Below, piece after piece: positions 16,183 through 24,148 of a stretch of 64,000 nt of DNA (positions are counted from its first letter, which is position 1; the number at the start of each line of letters is the position of its first letter). The translations under genes and the position numbers were made by a program. Origin of the DNA: Candidatus Binatia bacterium (GTDB taxonomy: Bacteria; Desulfobacterota; Binatia; UBA12015); assembly GCA_029243485.1 (NCBI GenBank), contig JAQWRY010000075.1, positions 235,702 to 299,701 of the forward strand. The letters are read 5' to 3'. The notes under the pieces were generated by a model, which saw only the letters and a list, made by a program, of their open reading frames with translations, ran no database searches and had not been told where the DNA came from.

Positions 16183-18034
16183 CACCCACCGGCGATTCGG
16201 TAGAGCGGGCGCGCGCGCCGGCGTACTGCAACTCGTAGAGTCGAGCGTAAATCTCACCGCGCTCGAGCAACTCTGCGTGGGTCCCCACTTCGCGGACCTC
16301 ACCCTTGTGCAACACCACGATCCGGTCCGCCCGCTCGACCGTCGAGAGTCGGTGCGCGATCACGATTGCCGTCCGTCCTTCCAGCAGGTGCTCGAGCGCT
16401 TCCTGAATCCGCTGCTCGGTCTCGGTATCGACACTCGAGGTCGCCTCATCCATGACGAGGATGCGCGGGTCGTAGGCGAGAGCTCGCGCCATGGCGAGGA
16501 GCTGGCGTTGCCCGGCCGAAAGGTTGTTGCCGCGCTCTCGGATGGGCTCATTCATGCCGCGCGGGAGCGATTCGACGAACTCCCCGAGGTTCGCCGCACG
16601 CACGGTGCGCCAGAGATCGTCCTCGGTCACGCCGTCTCGACCGAGCGCGACGTTGCTGGCGACGGTCCCGGTGAAGAGGAAGGCGTCCTGGAGTACGATG
16701 CCGACTTCCTTGCGCAAGCCGCCGAGGTCCCACTCCCGCACGTCGCGGCCCGAAACCCGCACGGCTCCGCGTCCCACCTCGAAGCTCCGCCCGAGGAGCT
16801 TCGTGAGGGTCGTCTTGCCGGATCCCGTCGCGCCGACGATCGCAACCGTCTCCCCGGGGCTTACCGAGAGACTCACGTCCCGTAGGACCCAGTCCTCGCC
16901 ATTGTACGCGAACCACACGTTGTCAAAGACGACCGCGCCCGCCTCGTGCGGCGAGACGGGCTCGACGTCCGCGGGTGTGGTCTCGGTCTCGGTCTCGGTA
17001 TCCAGGAGCTGGAAGATCCGCTCGGCTGCCGTCATCGCGGACTGGAGGACCGCGTATTTGGCCGAGAAGTCCCGGATCGGGATGAAGAACTTCTGCATGT
17101 ACTCGATGAACGCGACGAGCGTCCCGAACGCGATCACTCCGGCGAGGATCTGGCCCGAGCCGTACCAAACCACGATCGCCATCGAGACCGAGCTCACGGC
17201 TTCTACGATCGAGAACAACGACGCTTCGTAGATGTTCGACAGGTGATTCGCGTCACGGTGCGCACCGTTGTGCGCAGCGAACTCGTCGTAGCTCTCCTTT
17301 TCGTGCGCGAAGAGCTGAATGATCGACATGCCGGAGATCGCTTCCTGCAAGAAGCTATTGATCCGGGCGATCCGTTCTCGAATCGTGCGGTAGGTGACCC
17401 GCGCACGCTTGCGGAAGAAATTGATCGCGAGTAGCAAAATCGGCACGACAGTCAGCGTCGCGAGAGCGAGCCGCCAATCCAGCCAGAGCAGGAGTGCAAC
17501 GATCCCGCTCAGCGTGAGGAGATCCATGAAGATCGTCATCGCGCCGGTCGCGAAAGCCTCGTTCAGGACGTCGACATCGGTTGTCACGCGCGTCACGAGC
17601 CGACCGACGGGATTGCGATCGAAGAAGGCCTGCGGCAACCGCTCCATGTGATCGAAGAGCTCGCGCCGAAGGTCGGCCAGACTCCGCTGCGCCACCGACA
17701 TCGTGAGGTAGTACTGCAGGTAGAGCGCCGCGAACTCGCCGAGGACGGCCGCGAAGAAGATGGCCGCGACCCCGGACAGGCCGGCGACGTCTCCGGTCTC
17801 CACGTACCGATCGATTCCGATCTTGAGCAGGTAGGGCTGCAGCAGCATCAGGGCCGAAGCGACCGGCAGAACGGTGAGGAGGGCCCAGAAGATCACCCGA
17901 TACGGACGGACGTAGTGCCAGAGCCGCCAGAGCAGCTCGGAGTCGGCCACGCGCTCGAGATTGTCCTCGGCGTGAATGCTCGGCCCATTCCCACCAGCGC
18001 CGGCCACCTTCGACTTCTGCTCGGGAGCGCTCAA
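16169..18034 (-). CDS. ABC exporter half-transporter, catalytic partner
   Basis: A 621-residue type IV (MsbA/BmrCD-like) exporter with six membrane helices (about 48-330) and an ATPase domain (365-600): Walker A GATGSGKT (401-408), Q449, signature LSAGQ (505-509; the usual second Gly is Ala), Walker B VMDEATSSVD with catalytic Glu530, and His561. A TTG start at 18034 overlaps the stop of the partner gene (TTGA) and has a GGAGG box; this is the best start because no ATG lies before the first helix. It pairs with the next upstream gene, in which the catalytic Glu is Asp, as expected for a heterodimer with one weak ATP site. A repeated Thr-Glu run (346-352) sits in the linker. Lipid, glycan or peptide export are all possible. 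Confidence 0.88.
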   Translation of the reverse strand: MSAPEQKSKVAGAGGNGPSIHAEDNLERVADSELLWRLWHYVRPYRVIFWALLTVLPVASALMLLQPYLLKIGIDRYVETGDVAGLSGVAAIFFAAVLGEFAALYLQYYLTMSVAQRSLADLRRELFDHMERLPQAFFDRNPVGRLVTRVTTDVDVLNEAFATGAMTIFMDLLTLSGIVALLLWLDWRLALATLTVVPILLLAINFFRKRARVTYRTIRERIARINSFLQEAISGMSIIQLFAHEKESYDEFAAHNGAHRDANHLSNIYEASLFSIVEAVSSVSMAIVVWYGSGQILAGVIAFGTLVAFIEYMQKFFIPIRDFSAKYAVLQSAMTAAERIFQLLDTETETETTPADVEPVSPHEAGAVVFDNVWFAYNGEDWVLRDVSLSVSPGETVAIVGATGSGKTTLTKLLGRSFEVGRGAVRVSGRDVREWDLGGLRKEVGIVLQDAFLFTGTVASNVALGRDGVTEDDLWRTVRAANLGEFVESLPRGMNEPIRERGNNLSAGQRQLLAMARALAYDPRILVMDEATSSVDTETEQRIQEALEHLLEGRTAIVIAHRLSTVERADRIVVLHKGEVREVGTHAELLERGEIYARLYELQYAGARARSTESPVGDVSA

Positions 18035-19872
18035 ATCGCCTCCAGCTCTTCGCTCAACCGCTGACGGCGGAACAGATCGGAGTAGAGTCCGTCCTGCTCG
18101 AGCAGGGTCGCATGGTCGCCGCGAGCGATGATCCGCCCCTCGTCGAGCACGAGAATCAGGTCGGCATCCTGCACGGTCGACAACCGATGGGCGACGATGA
18201 GGCACGTTCGACCGCGGCGGCGCTGCTCTAGCGCCGCGAGGATTCGTTCTTCGGTGTGCGTGTCCACACTGGAGAGCGAATCGTCCAGAAGCAGAATCGG
18301 CGAGTCGATGAGGAGCGCACGAGCCAACGTCACCCGCTGCTTCTGTCCCCCGGAAAGCGTGATGCCGCGCTCTCCGACCATGGTTTCGTAACCGCGCGGG
18401 AAGCTCTCGAGATCCTGTGCGACGGCGGCCCAATCCGCGGCAGCGCGGATGCGACGCTCCCCGTCCTCGCCGTCGCGACCGAGCTCGGGGATTCCGAACG
18501 CGATGTTGCCGCGAATCGAGGTAGAGAAAAGGAAGGGCTCCTGCGGTACGGTGCTAATCGAACGCCGCAACTCCGACAGGTCATAGTCGCGCACATCCCT
18601 ACCGTCGATGCGCACTTCGCCCTGGGACGCCTCGAACAAGCGAGGCAGCAACCGGAGCAACGAGGTCTTCCCGGACCCCGCTCGACCGACGAGCGCCACG
18701 GTCGCTCCGGCTGGAATCCGAACGTCGATGTCATGCAGAACCGGCGCGCCCGGCGCGTCCGGGTACGCGAACGTCACCCCGCGGAGCTCAATCTCGCCCG
18801 ACTCGATCCGCGGTGCCGGTTCCACCGCATGCCGTGCCGGATCCGCAATCGACGGAGGCTCGTTGAGGACCGCCTGCAACCGCTGCATACCGGCCCGGCC
18901 GCGCTGGACCATGGCGAACATCCACCCCAGAGCCATCGTCGGCCACGCGAGCGCGTTCAGGTAGCCGATGAACGCGACGAGATCGCCGATCGTCAGGTGC
19001 CCTTGCGCTACCCGCGTCCCGCCCATCCAGAGGACGACCAGAATGCCGAGCGCGCTGACCACCCGCATCGTCGGGCCGATGATCCCGCGTACCCGGGCCA
19101 GCTTCAGGCTCGCTTCGCGAAGCCGGTCGTTCTGCTTCCCGAACCTCTGCGCCTCCACGTCTTCGAGCGTGTACGACTTTACGACGTGGATGCCGCTCAC
19201 GTTCTCCTGGATCGTGGCACTCATCTCCGCGAGACCTTCTTGTACGCGGAGCGTACCCTCCATGAGCCGCCCGCCGTTGTGCCTCATGACGAGGATCACC
19301 AGCGGGTACGGCGCGAGCGCAGCGAGGGTCAGCCACGGGTCGATCGCCGCCATGATCGTGATGCCGTAGGCGTAGTAGATCGGGGTATTGAGGAGGTTCA
19401 GCACCGCGGGTCCGAGCATGAGCCGCACGGCCCCGATGTCGTTCACGAGCCGCGACATGAGATCGCCGGTGGTCTGGCGGTGATAGTAGTCGAGCGGCAG
19501 CTTCTCGAGATGGGCGAACAGGTCGTTTCGCAGGTCGTACTCGACGTCGCGCGCGACGTTGAAGATCAGAAACCTCGAACAGGCCCGTGCGAGCGCCTGA
19601 ACGAGCGCGATCGCGACGATGAGCAGAGCGTAGTCGCTCACATCTGCGCTGGTCAGGCCGGGGAAGCACGGCTCGCTACCGGCCATACCAGTGGGCGCCG
19701 CCCCGTCGGGCGCATCCGCAGCGCGCCCCGGGAGGCCGGCCGCCATCGCGTCGACCGCGCATTTCAGCACCAGCGGCACGCTCATCGCGAGCGATGCGGT
19801 CACCACGAGGCACAGGCACCCGGCAACGAAGCGAGCCCGATAGCGGCCCAAATAGCCGAAGAGGCGGCCCAT
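18031..19872 (-). CDS. ABC exporter half-transporter, degenerate partner
   Basis: The 613-residue partner of the downstream exporter half. Six membrane helices lie within residues 10-330. An unusual Gly/Ala-rich periplasmic loop is found at about 45-75, with Cys69. The ATPase domain has Walker A GRAGSGKT (396-403), Q444, canonical signature LSGGQ (506-510), Walker B LLLDD in which the catalytic Glu is replaced by Asp531, and His562. In heterodimeric exporters such as BmrCD or TM287/288 this pattern marks the non-hydrolysing site. Here it pairs with the partner's altered LSAGQ signature, so the two changes fall in the same composite site. It is first in a minus-strand set running to the O-antigen ligase. 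Confidence 0.89.
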   Translation of the reverse strand: MGRLFGYLGRYRARFVAGCLCLVVTASLAMSVPLVLKCAVDAMAAGLPGRAADAPDGAAPTGMAGSEPCFPGLTSADVSDYALLIVAIALVQALARACSRFLIFNVARDVEYDLRNDLFAHLEKLPLDYYHRQTTGDLMSRLVNDIGAVRLMLGPAVLNLLNTPIYYAYGITIMAAIDPWLTLAALAPYPLVILVMRHNGGRLMEGTLRVQEGLAEMSATIQENVSGIHVVKSYTLEDVEAQRFGKQNDRLREASLKLARVRGIIGPTMRVVSALGILVVLWMGGTRVAQGHLTIGDLVAFIGYLNALAWPTMALGWMFAMVQRGRAGMQRLQAVLNEPPSIADPARHAVEPAPRIESGEIELRGVTFAYPDAPGAPVLHDIDVRIPAGATVALVGRAGSGKTSLLRLLPRLFEASQGEVRIDGRDVRDYDLSELRRSISTVPQEPFLFSTSIRGNIAFGIPELGRDGEDGERRIRAAADWAAVAQDLESFPRGYETMVGERGITLSGGQKQRVTLARALLIDSPILLLDDSLSSVDTHTEERILAALEQRRRGRTCLIVAHRLSTVQDADLILVLDEGRIIARGDHATLLEQDGLYSDLFRRQRLSEELEAI

Positions 19873-20000
19873 CCCCGGGGTTGTAGCCGCTGGAGAGCGA
19901 ATTCTGGAATCGAGTGCTTCGCGCCTCTTTGCGCCGTCTACGCGGGGGCTTTCGCCGCGGCCTTGCCCAACCGGCGCGAACCGGCGAGATTCACGGTTCC

Positions 20001-20891
20001 GTGAGTAATCCCTACCTCGACCCCCCTTCCCCGTCCGGAGCGGCCGCCGCCCCAGCGACGTGCCTCCTGTGCGGCGGCGACAGCTACACGACGGTCTTCC
20101 ACAAGATGGGCTACGACTTCGTCCGCTGCGGGAGTTGCTCGCTGATCCGCCTCGACCCGATCCCGGACGAGAAGGCCCTGGCCGAGGTCTACGAAAGCTC
20201 CTACGACGGCGGCGCCTACGCGACCTTCGGGGCCGAGTACGACATCCGCCTCGCCCACGCCGAAGCCCGCGTGAAGATCGTTGCGCCCCATGCTCCGGAA
20301 GGCCCCTGGCTCGACGTGGGGTGCTCGACCGGTGCCTTCCTCGACGCCGTCTCTCGCCGAGAGATCGACATCGACGGGATCGACGTCTCCGCGTCGGCCG
20401 TCGAGGTGGCCCAAAAGAGAGGGTTCTCCGCCTTCCACGCGGCGGCTGAGACCTTCCAGCCGGAACGCCGTTACTCGTACATCACCGGGTTCGACGTCCT
20501 CGAGCACGTCGTCGACCCCGGCGCCTTCCTCGATCGGCTGCACGGCTGGCTCGCGCCCGGGGGCCGGATTGCGCTCACCGTGCCCGACATCAAGAGCGTG
20601 CATGCCCGGGTGATGGGTCGACACTGGTACTACTACTGCCCACCGCTCCACATCACGTACTTCAATCGGGAGACCGCAACGAAGCTGATGGAGAACCACC
20701 AGTTCTGGCCGATCGCGATCGCGAATGCTCCGAAGGTGATGACGATCGACTACATCACGAGCCAGCTCGAGTACTTCAATCCGTGGATCCACCGCGCGGT
20801 CGCCGTCGCGGCGCGGCTCGTGCCTTCCTCGCTCCGGCAGCGAGAACTCCCCATTCCGACCGGCGAGATCCTCCTCGTCGCCTCGGCCTGA
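20001..20891 (+). CDS. Class I SAM methyltransferase with N-terminal zinc ribbon
   Basis: A 296-residue cytosolic methyltransferase. The N-terminal zinc ribbon uses CLLC (21-24) and CGSC (43-46). The SAM site is LDVGCSTGAFLDAV (104-117) with VLEHVVDPGAFL further on; HWYYYCPPLHITYF is typical of the Methyltransf_23 enzymes in glycan clusters. The close relative at 41200 has the same architecture. The GTG at 20001 begins MSNPYLDPPS; an in-frame GTG at 19914 would add 29 Arg-rich residues and is less likely. The substrate is probably a sugar hydroxyl or carboxyl on the surface glycan, by context only. It is divergent from the ABC exporter and followed 24 bases later by an SGNH hydrolase. Confidence 0.84.
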   Translation: MSNPYLDPPSPSGAAAAPATCLLCGGDSYTTVFHKMGYDFVRCGSCSLIRLDPIPDEKALAEVYESSYDGGAYATFGAEYDIRLAHAEARVKIVAPHAPEGPWLDVGCSTGAFLDAVSRREIDIDGIDVSASAVEVAQKRGFSAFHAAAETFQPERRYSYITGFDVLEHVVDPGAFLDRLHGWLAPGGRIALTVPDIKSVHARVMGRHWYYYCPPLHITYFNRETATKLMENHQFWPIAIANAPKVMTIDYITSQLEYFNPWIHRAVAVAARLVPSSLRQRELPIPTGEILLVASA

Positions 20892-20915
20892 CCGCGGCGA
20901 ACGCCCACGCAGACC

Positions 20916-22004
20916 ATGCCTGCCTCGACGGCGCGACCGAACCGCCTCAGACGCACCGGCCAGATTCTCGCGGTGATCCTCCTGGCCGGCGGGCTCTTCT
21001 TCGCGCTGGGCGAGGTCCTGGCCCGCTCACTCAACCTGGTAGACCGACTGAACGGCTTTCCCCGCCAGCTCTACGAAACGACCGACGACGACGCACTGCC
21101 CTACGTTCTTCATGCCTCGCTCGACACGACGGCTCGCGGCGAACGAGTGATCATCGACGAGAACCGCATGCGAGTCTCGGGGACCGAGGCGGCGAAACCC
21201 AACGCTCGTCGCATCCTCGTGCTCGGTGACTCCGTCGCGTTCGGCTACCGCCTGCCCTTCGATGCGACCCTCGGCGCGAAACTCGAAACGGAAATGGAAA
21301 CGCGCAGCGGGAAACCGCATCACGTGCTGAACGCCGGCGTCGAGGGCTACAACACCCAGAACCAGCTCGCCTGGCTCCGCACCTACGGCCTTGCATTCGA
21401 ACCCGACGCCGTCGTCGTGGTCTTCAACTTGAACGACTACGACTACGGACCGGTCATGGGCCCCAACGGCGTCCTCACGACCAATCGCAGCGAACGCGTT
21501 TCCACCTGGTCTCTGGCGAACCTTTCGGACTTCTACGTCCTCCTTCGATGGCTGGCCAAACTCGGAAGCAGCCGGCTCCTCGCGCCTGCCCCCGAGCCGT
21601 CCGAAGCTCCCGTCGAGGATGAACAGGGCTTCCTCAAGTTCGATCGCTTCATCTCGATCCTCCGCAAGCGCTACTACGAGAAGCCGGACGACGAGCGGTG
21701 GGAACAGATGGTCGAAGCGCTGGGCGGCCTGCGCGACGAGACGGCCGGCCGCGACATCCCTTTGCTCATCGCAATCCTTCCGGACGGCGACCAGATCGGC
21801 GTGTCCGAGCCCAACCTCATTCCTCAGGAACGGCTGGCACAGATCTGTGACCAGGAGCGCCTCGACTGCCTCGACCTTCGGCCCTTGTTCGACGCCCATG
21901 CCGACGAGAGGCCGCTCTTCCTCGACATCATGCACCCCAACGCAAAGGGACACACGATCGTCGCGGGCGCCGTCGCGGATCGACTCGCCGGGGCGCCCGA
22001 ATGA
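20916..22004 (+). CDS. SGNH/GDSL-family hydrolase, membrane anchored
   Basis: A 362-residue protein with an N-terminal anchor (ILAVILLAGGLFFALGEVLA, 17-36) and an SGNH fold. GDSVAFG at 104-110 gives nucleophile Ser106; NAGVEGYNT (139-147) holds the oxyanion Gly, NLND (171-174) the Asn, and DIMHPN (337-342) the catalytic Asp337/His340. All four blocks are intact, so an active esterase or O-acetyl transferase acting in the periplasm is expected. Proteins of this kind add or remove acetyl groups on exported polysaccharides. Compare the inactive-looking relative at 35229, which keeps the layout but lost Ser. Its stop overlaps the start of the next membrane protein (ATGA). Confidence 0.86.
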   Translation: MPASTARPNRLRRTGQILAVILLAGGLFFALGEVLARSLNLVDRLNGFPRQLYETTDDDALPYVLHASLDTTARGERVIIDENRMRVSGTEAAKPNARRILVLGDSVAFGYRLPFDATLGAKLETEMETRSGKPHHVLNAGVEGYNTQNQLAWLRTYGLAFEPDAVVVVFNLNDYDYGPVMGPNGVLTTNRSERVSTWSLANLSDFYVLLRWLAKLGSSRLLAPAPEPSEAPVEDEQGFLKFDRFISILRKRYYEKPDDERWEQMVEALGGLRDETAGRDIPLLIAILPDGDQIGVSEPNLIPQERLAQICDQERLDCLDLRPLFDAHADERPLFLDIMHPNAKGHTIVAGAVADRLAGAPE

Positions 22005-24148
22005 CGCTCACGACGACGCGGTACACGGCCGTGTGGGCGGCGGGCGGCTACGCCCTGCTCGTCGCTTTCCTCGCCTGGACGCTCCCGACACAGCTCGGCA
22101 GCGCCGTCGTCGATCCACTCGCGTTCTCCGAGCCGGGCGCCATCTGGACCCGCAGCGACGTCGACCTCCTGATGTGGATTCTCGGGTGGACAGCACATGC
22201 GCTGATCGAGCAGCCGCTCGAACTGTTCCAGGGCAACATCTTCCATCCGGCACCGGACGCGCTCGCGTCGTCCGAACACCTTCTGGGACTCCTCCCCGTG
22301 AGTGGTCCGACGTTCTGGATCTCCGGCAACGCGGTGCTCACCTATAACCTGACGACGCTCGCGGTGGTGTGGGCCGCCGCGTTCACCACGTTCCTGCTCG
22401 TGCGTGCATGGTCGGGCCTTGCGACGGCAGGCTTCCTCGCGGGTGCACTCTTCGCTCTCGGCGGCGATATCCCCTTGTCGTTTCTTCGGCTGCACTCGTC
22501 GGCACTGCACCTCTACCCGCTCGTGCTGCTCCTCGCGTGGCGTGCCGCCGAAGCGCCGCGCGTCCCGACTCTGATCGCGCTCACCGTCATTGCCGCGATT
22601 CAGGCCTTGTCGGGCATCTACGTCGCCTTCGGACTCGGAGCCCTCTGCGCTGCCGCGCTCCCGACGATCGTGAGGCACGCACGACGCAACGGCCACAGCG
22701 GGATCGCACCGGTCGCCGCACTCGCGCTCGGCGCCGCTCCGCTCGGACTCGTCGCCAGCGCGTACCTCCGCGTGCAAGCGCGGGGCCTGTTGCCCGACCC
22801 GGCGGAGTCTTTGGCGGTCGTGACGCGCGCGTCCAGCTCGGCCGCGACCCTGCTCGGGCGAATCGCAGAAGAGCTCACGGTCGCCGGGGTCGTGCTTGCG
22901 GTCTTGGGCGGATTCTTCCGCCGGGCTCCCGTCGGCGCCCGAGCTTGCCTGTTCTCCGTCGCCGGGGTCGGGTTCGTACTCGCCCTGGGAACCCGTGCCA
23001 CGCTCCCCGGCTCGGAGCTGCCGAGTGTTTACGAGATCCTCATGCGGGTCGTCCCGGGCTTCGCGGGCATGCGCGCACCGGGGCGGTTCCTCTACCTGAC
23101 GCAGCTGGCGCTGGCGGCACTCGCCGGGCTCGGCGCGGCGGGCCTGGTCGAGGCCTGTACCGCGCGATGGAACGAGACGGGTCGCAGAGCGACACTGGCC
23201 CTGATTCTCATCCTGGCTATCGCCCTCGTTCCAGCCCGCGCGGAACGCTGGCCCCTACCCCTGTCCGCCGATCCGCTCGCCGGCATCTACGTGGGAAGCC
23301 ACCGATGGCTCGCAAGCCACGGGACCCCGGGCCCGGTACTCGACCTACCGGCGCGAACCTCCCCGCTGGATGGCCGCGCGCTGTTGTCGACCGGCCGCGC
23401 CATGGTCGGCTCCACATTGCATTGGTTCCCGCTCATCAACGGCTACTCGGGGCACCCGCCCGCCAGCCAAACACTCGCCATGGTTCTGGCGCAGCGTCTT
23501 CCGGAACCACAGGCGCTGGCCGACCTCTGCCGCCTTACTCAGCTTCGGTGGATCGTCGTCCACCACGGGCTCATGCCCGGGCGCGAAGCCGCGTGGGAGC
23601 GCGCGGAAGGCTCACTCCCGATCACTCTCGCGGTGCGGCGAGGACGCGATGCCATCTACGAAGTGCAGTGCCCGCCTGGGGCCGAGGCCGCCGGCGAGGC
23701 ACCTGCGGCCCTGCCCAGTTCGGCCCGGCAGGCACGACTGGACTTCGCCGTCCCTGACGCCGGGCCCAGCGAACTCGTACGGATCTGGACCGATGTGACC
23801 AACGTGAGTAACCGTCGCTGGTCCGGCGTTCATCCACTCGGTGAGGGCGTCGTTGCGACCCAGATCCGCTGGCACGATGTCGAATCCGGCGTTCTCGTTT
23901 CCGAGACGCCGCTCTCCCCCCTCGGTTGGGATCTCGAACCGGGAGAACGAGGGACCGTACTCTTCGAAACTTTGTCCCCGCCCCCCGGCGAGTACACTCT
24001 CGAACTCGTGGTCCGCCAACCGGGCGAGCCTCCGTTCACGATTCACGGACCGAGCGCACGACGCCCCGTCCGAATTCCCCCAGGCGCCGACGGTGATCAG
24101 ACGACCGGAACGGGAACGCGACGGAAGGCGGCGATTCCGACCAGATAG
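22001..24148 (+). CDS. Large membrane protein, GT-C-like, with C-terminal beta domain
   Basis: A 715-residue protein with about 11 hydrophobic segments over residues 8-420 and a soluble C-terminal part with a beta-sandwich look (LEPGERGTVLFETLSPPPGE). The first extracytoplasmic loop carries NIFHPAPDALASSEHLLG, a motif of a family of uncharacterised bacterial membrane proteins resembling GT-C glycosyltransferases. It shares this architecture with the protein at 30467 but not close sequence. A role transferring sugars from a polyprenol-phosphate donor outside the membrane is inferred. The start overlaps the SGNH gene stop. Its 3' end overlaps the convergent gene at 24097 by 52 bases. Confidence 0.68.
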   Translation: MTLTTTRYTAVWAAGGYALLVAFLAWTLPTQLGSAVVDPLAFSEPGAIWTRSDVDLLMWILGWTAHALIEQPLELFQGNIFHPAPDALASSEHLLGLLPVSGPTFWISGNAVLTYNLTTLAVVWAAAFTTFLLVRAWSGLATAGFLAGALFALGGDIPLSFLRLHSSALHLYPLVLLLAWRAAEAPRVPTLIALTVIAAIQALSGIYVAFGLGALCAAALPTIVRHARRNGHSGIAPVAALALGAAPLGLVASAYLRVQARGLLPDPAESLAVVTRASSSAATLLGRIAEELTVAGVVLAVLGGFFRRAPVGARACLFSVAGVGFVLALGTRATLPGSELPSVYEILMRVVPGFAGMRAPGRFLYLTQLALAALAGLGAAGLVEACTARWNETGRRATLALILILAIALVPARAERWPLPLSADPLAGIYVGSHRWLASHGTPGPVLDLPARTSPLDGRALLSTGRAMVGSTLHWFPLINGYSGHPPASQTLAMVLAQRLPEPQALADLCRLTQLRWIVVHHGLMPGREAAWERAEGSLPITLAVRRGRDAIYEVQCPPGAEAAGEAPAALPSSARQARLDFAVPDAGPSELVRIWTDVTNVSNRRWSGVHPLGEGVVATQIRWHDVESGVLVSETPLSPLGWDLEPGERGTVLFETLSPPPGEYTLELVVRQPGEPPFTIHGPSARRPVRIPPGADGDQTTGTGTRRKAAIPTR

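Noticed and set aside
16979..17002. Short tandem repeat coding for alternating Thr-Glu in the ABC exporter
   Set aside because: Only three to four units inside a linker; no sign of a regulatory or phase-variable role.
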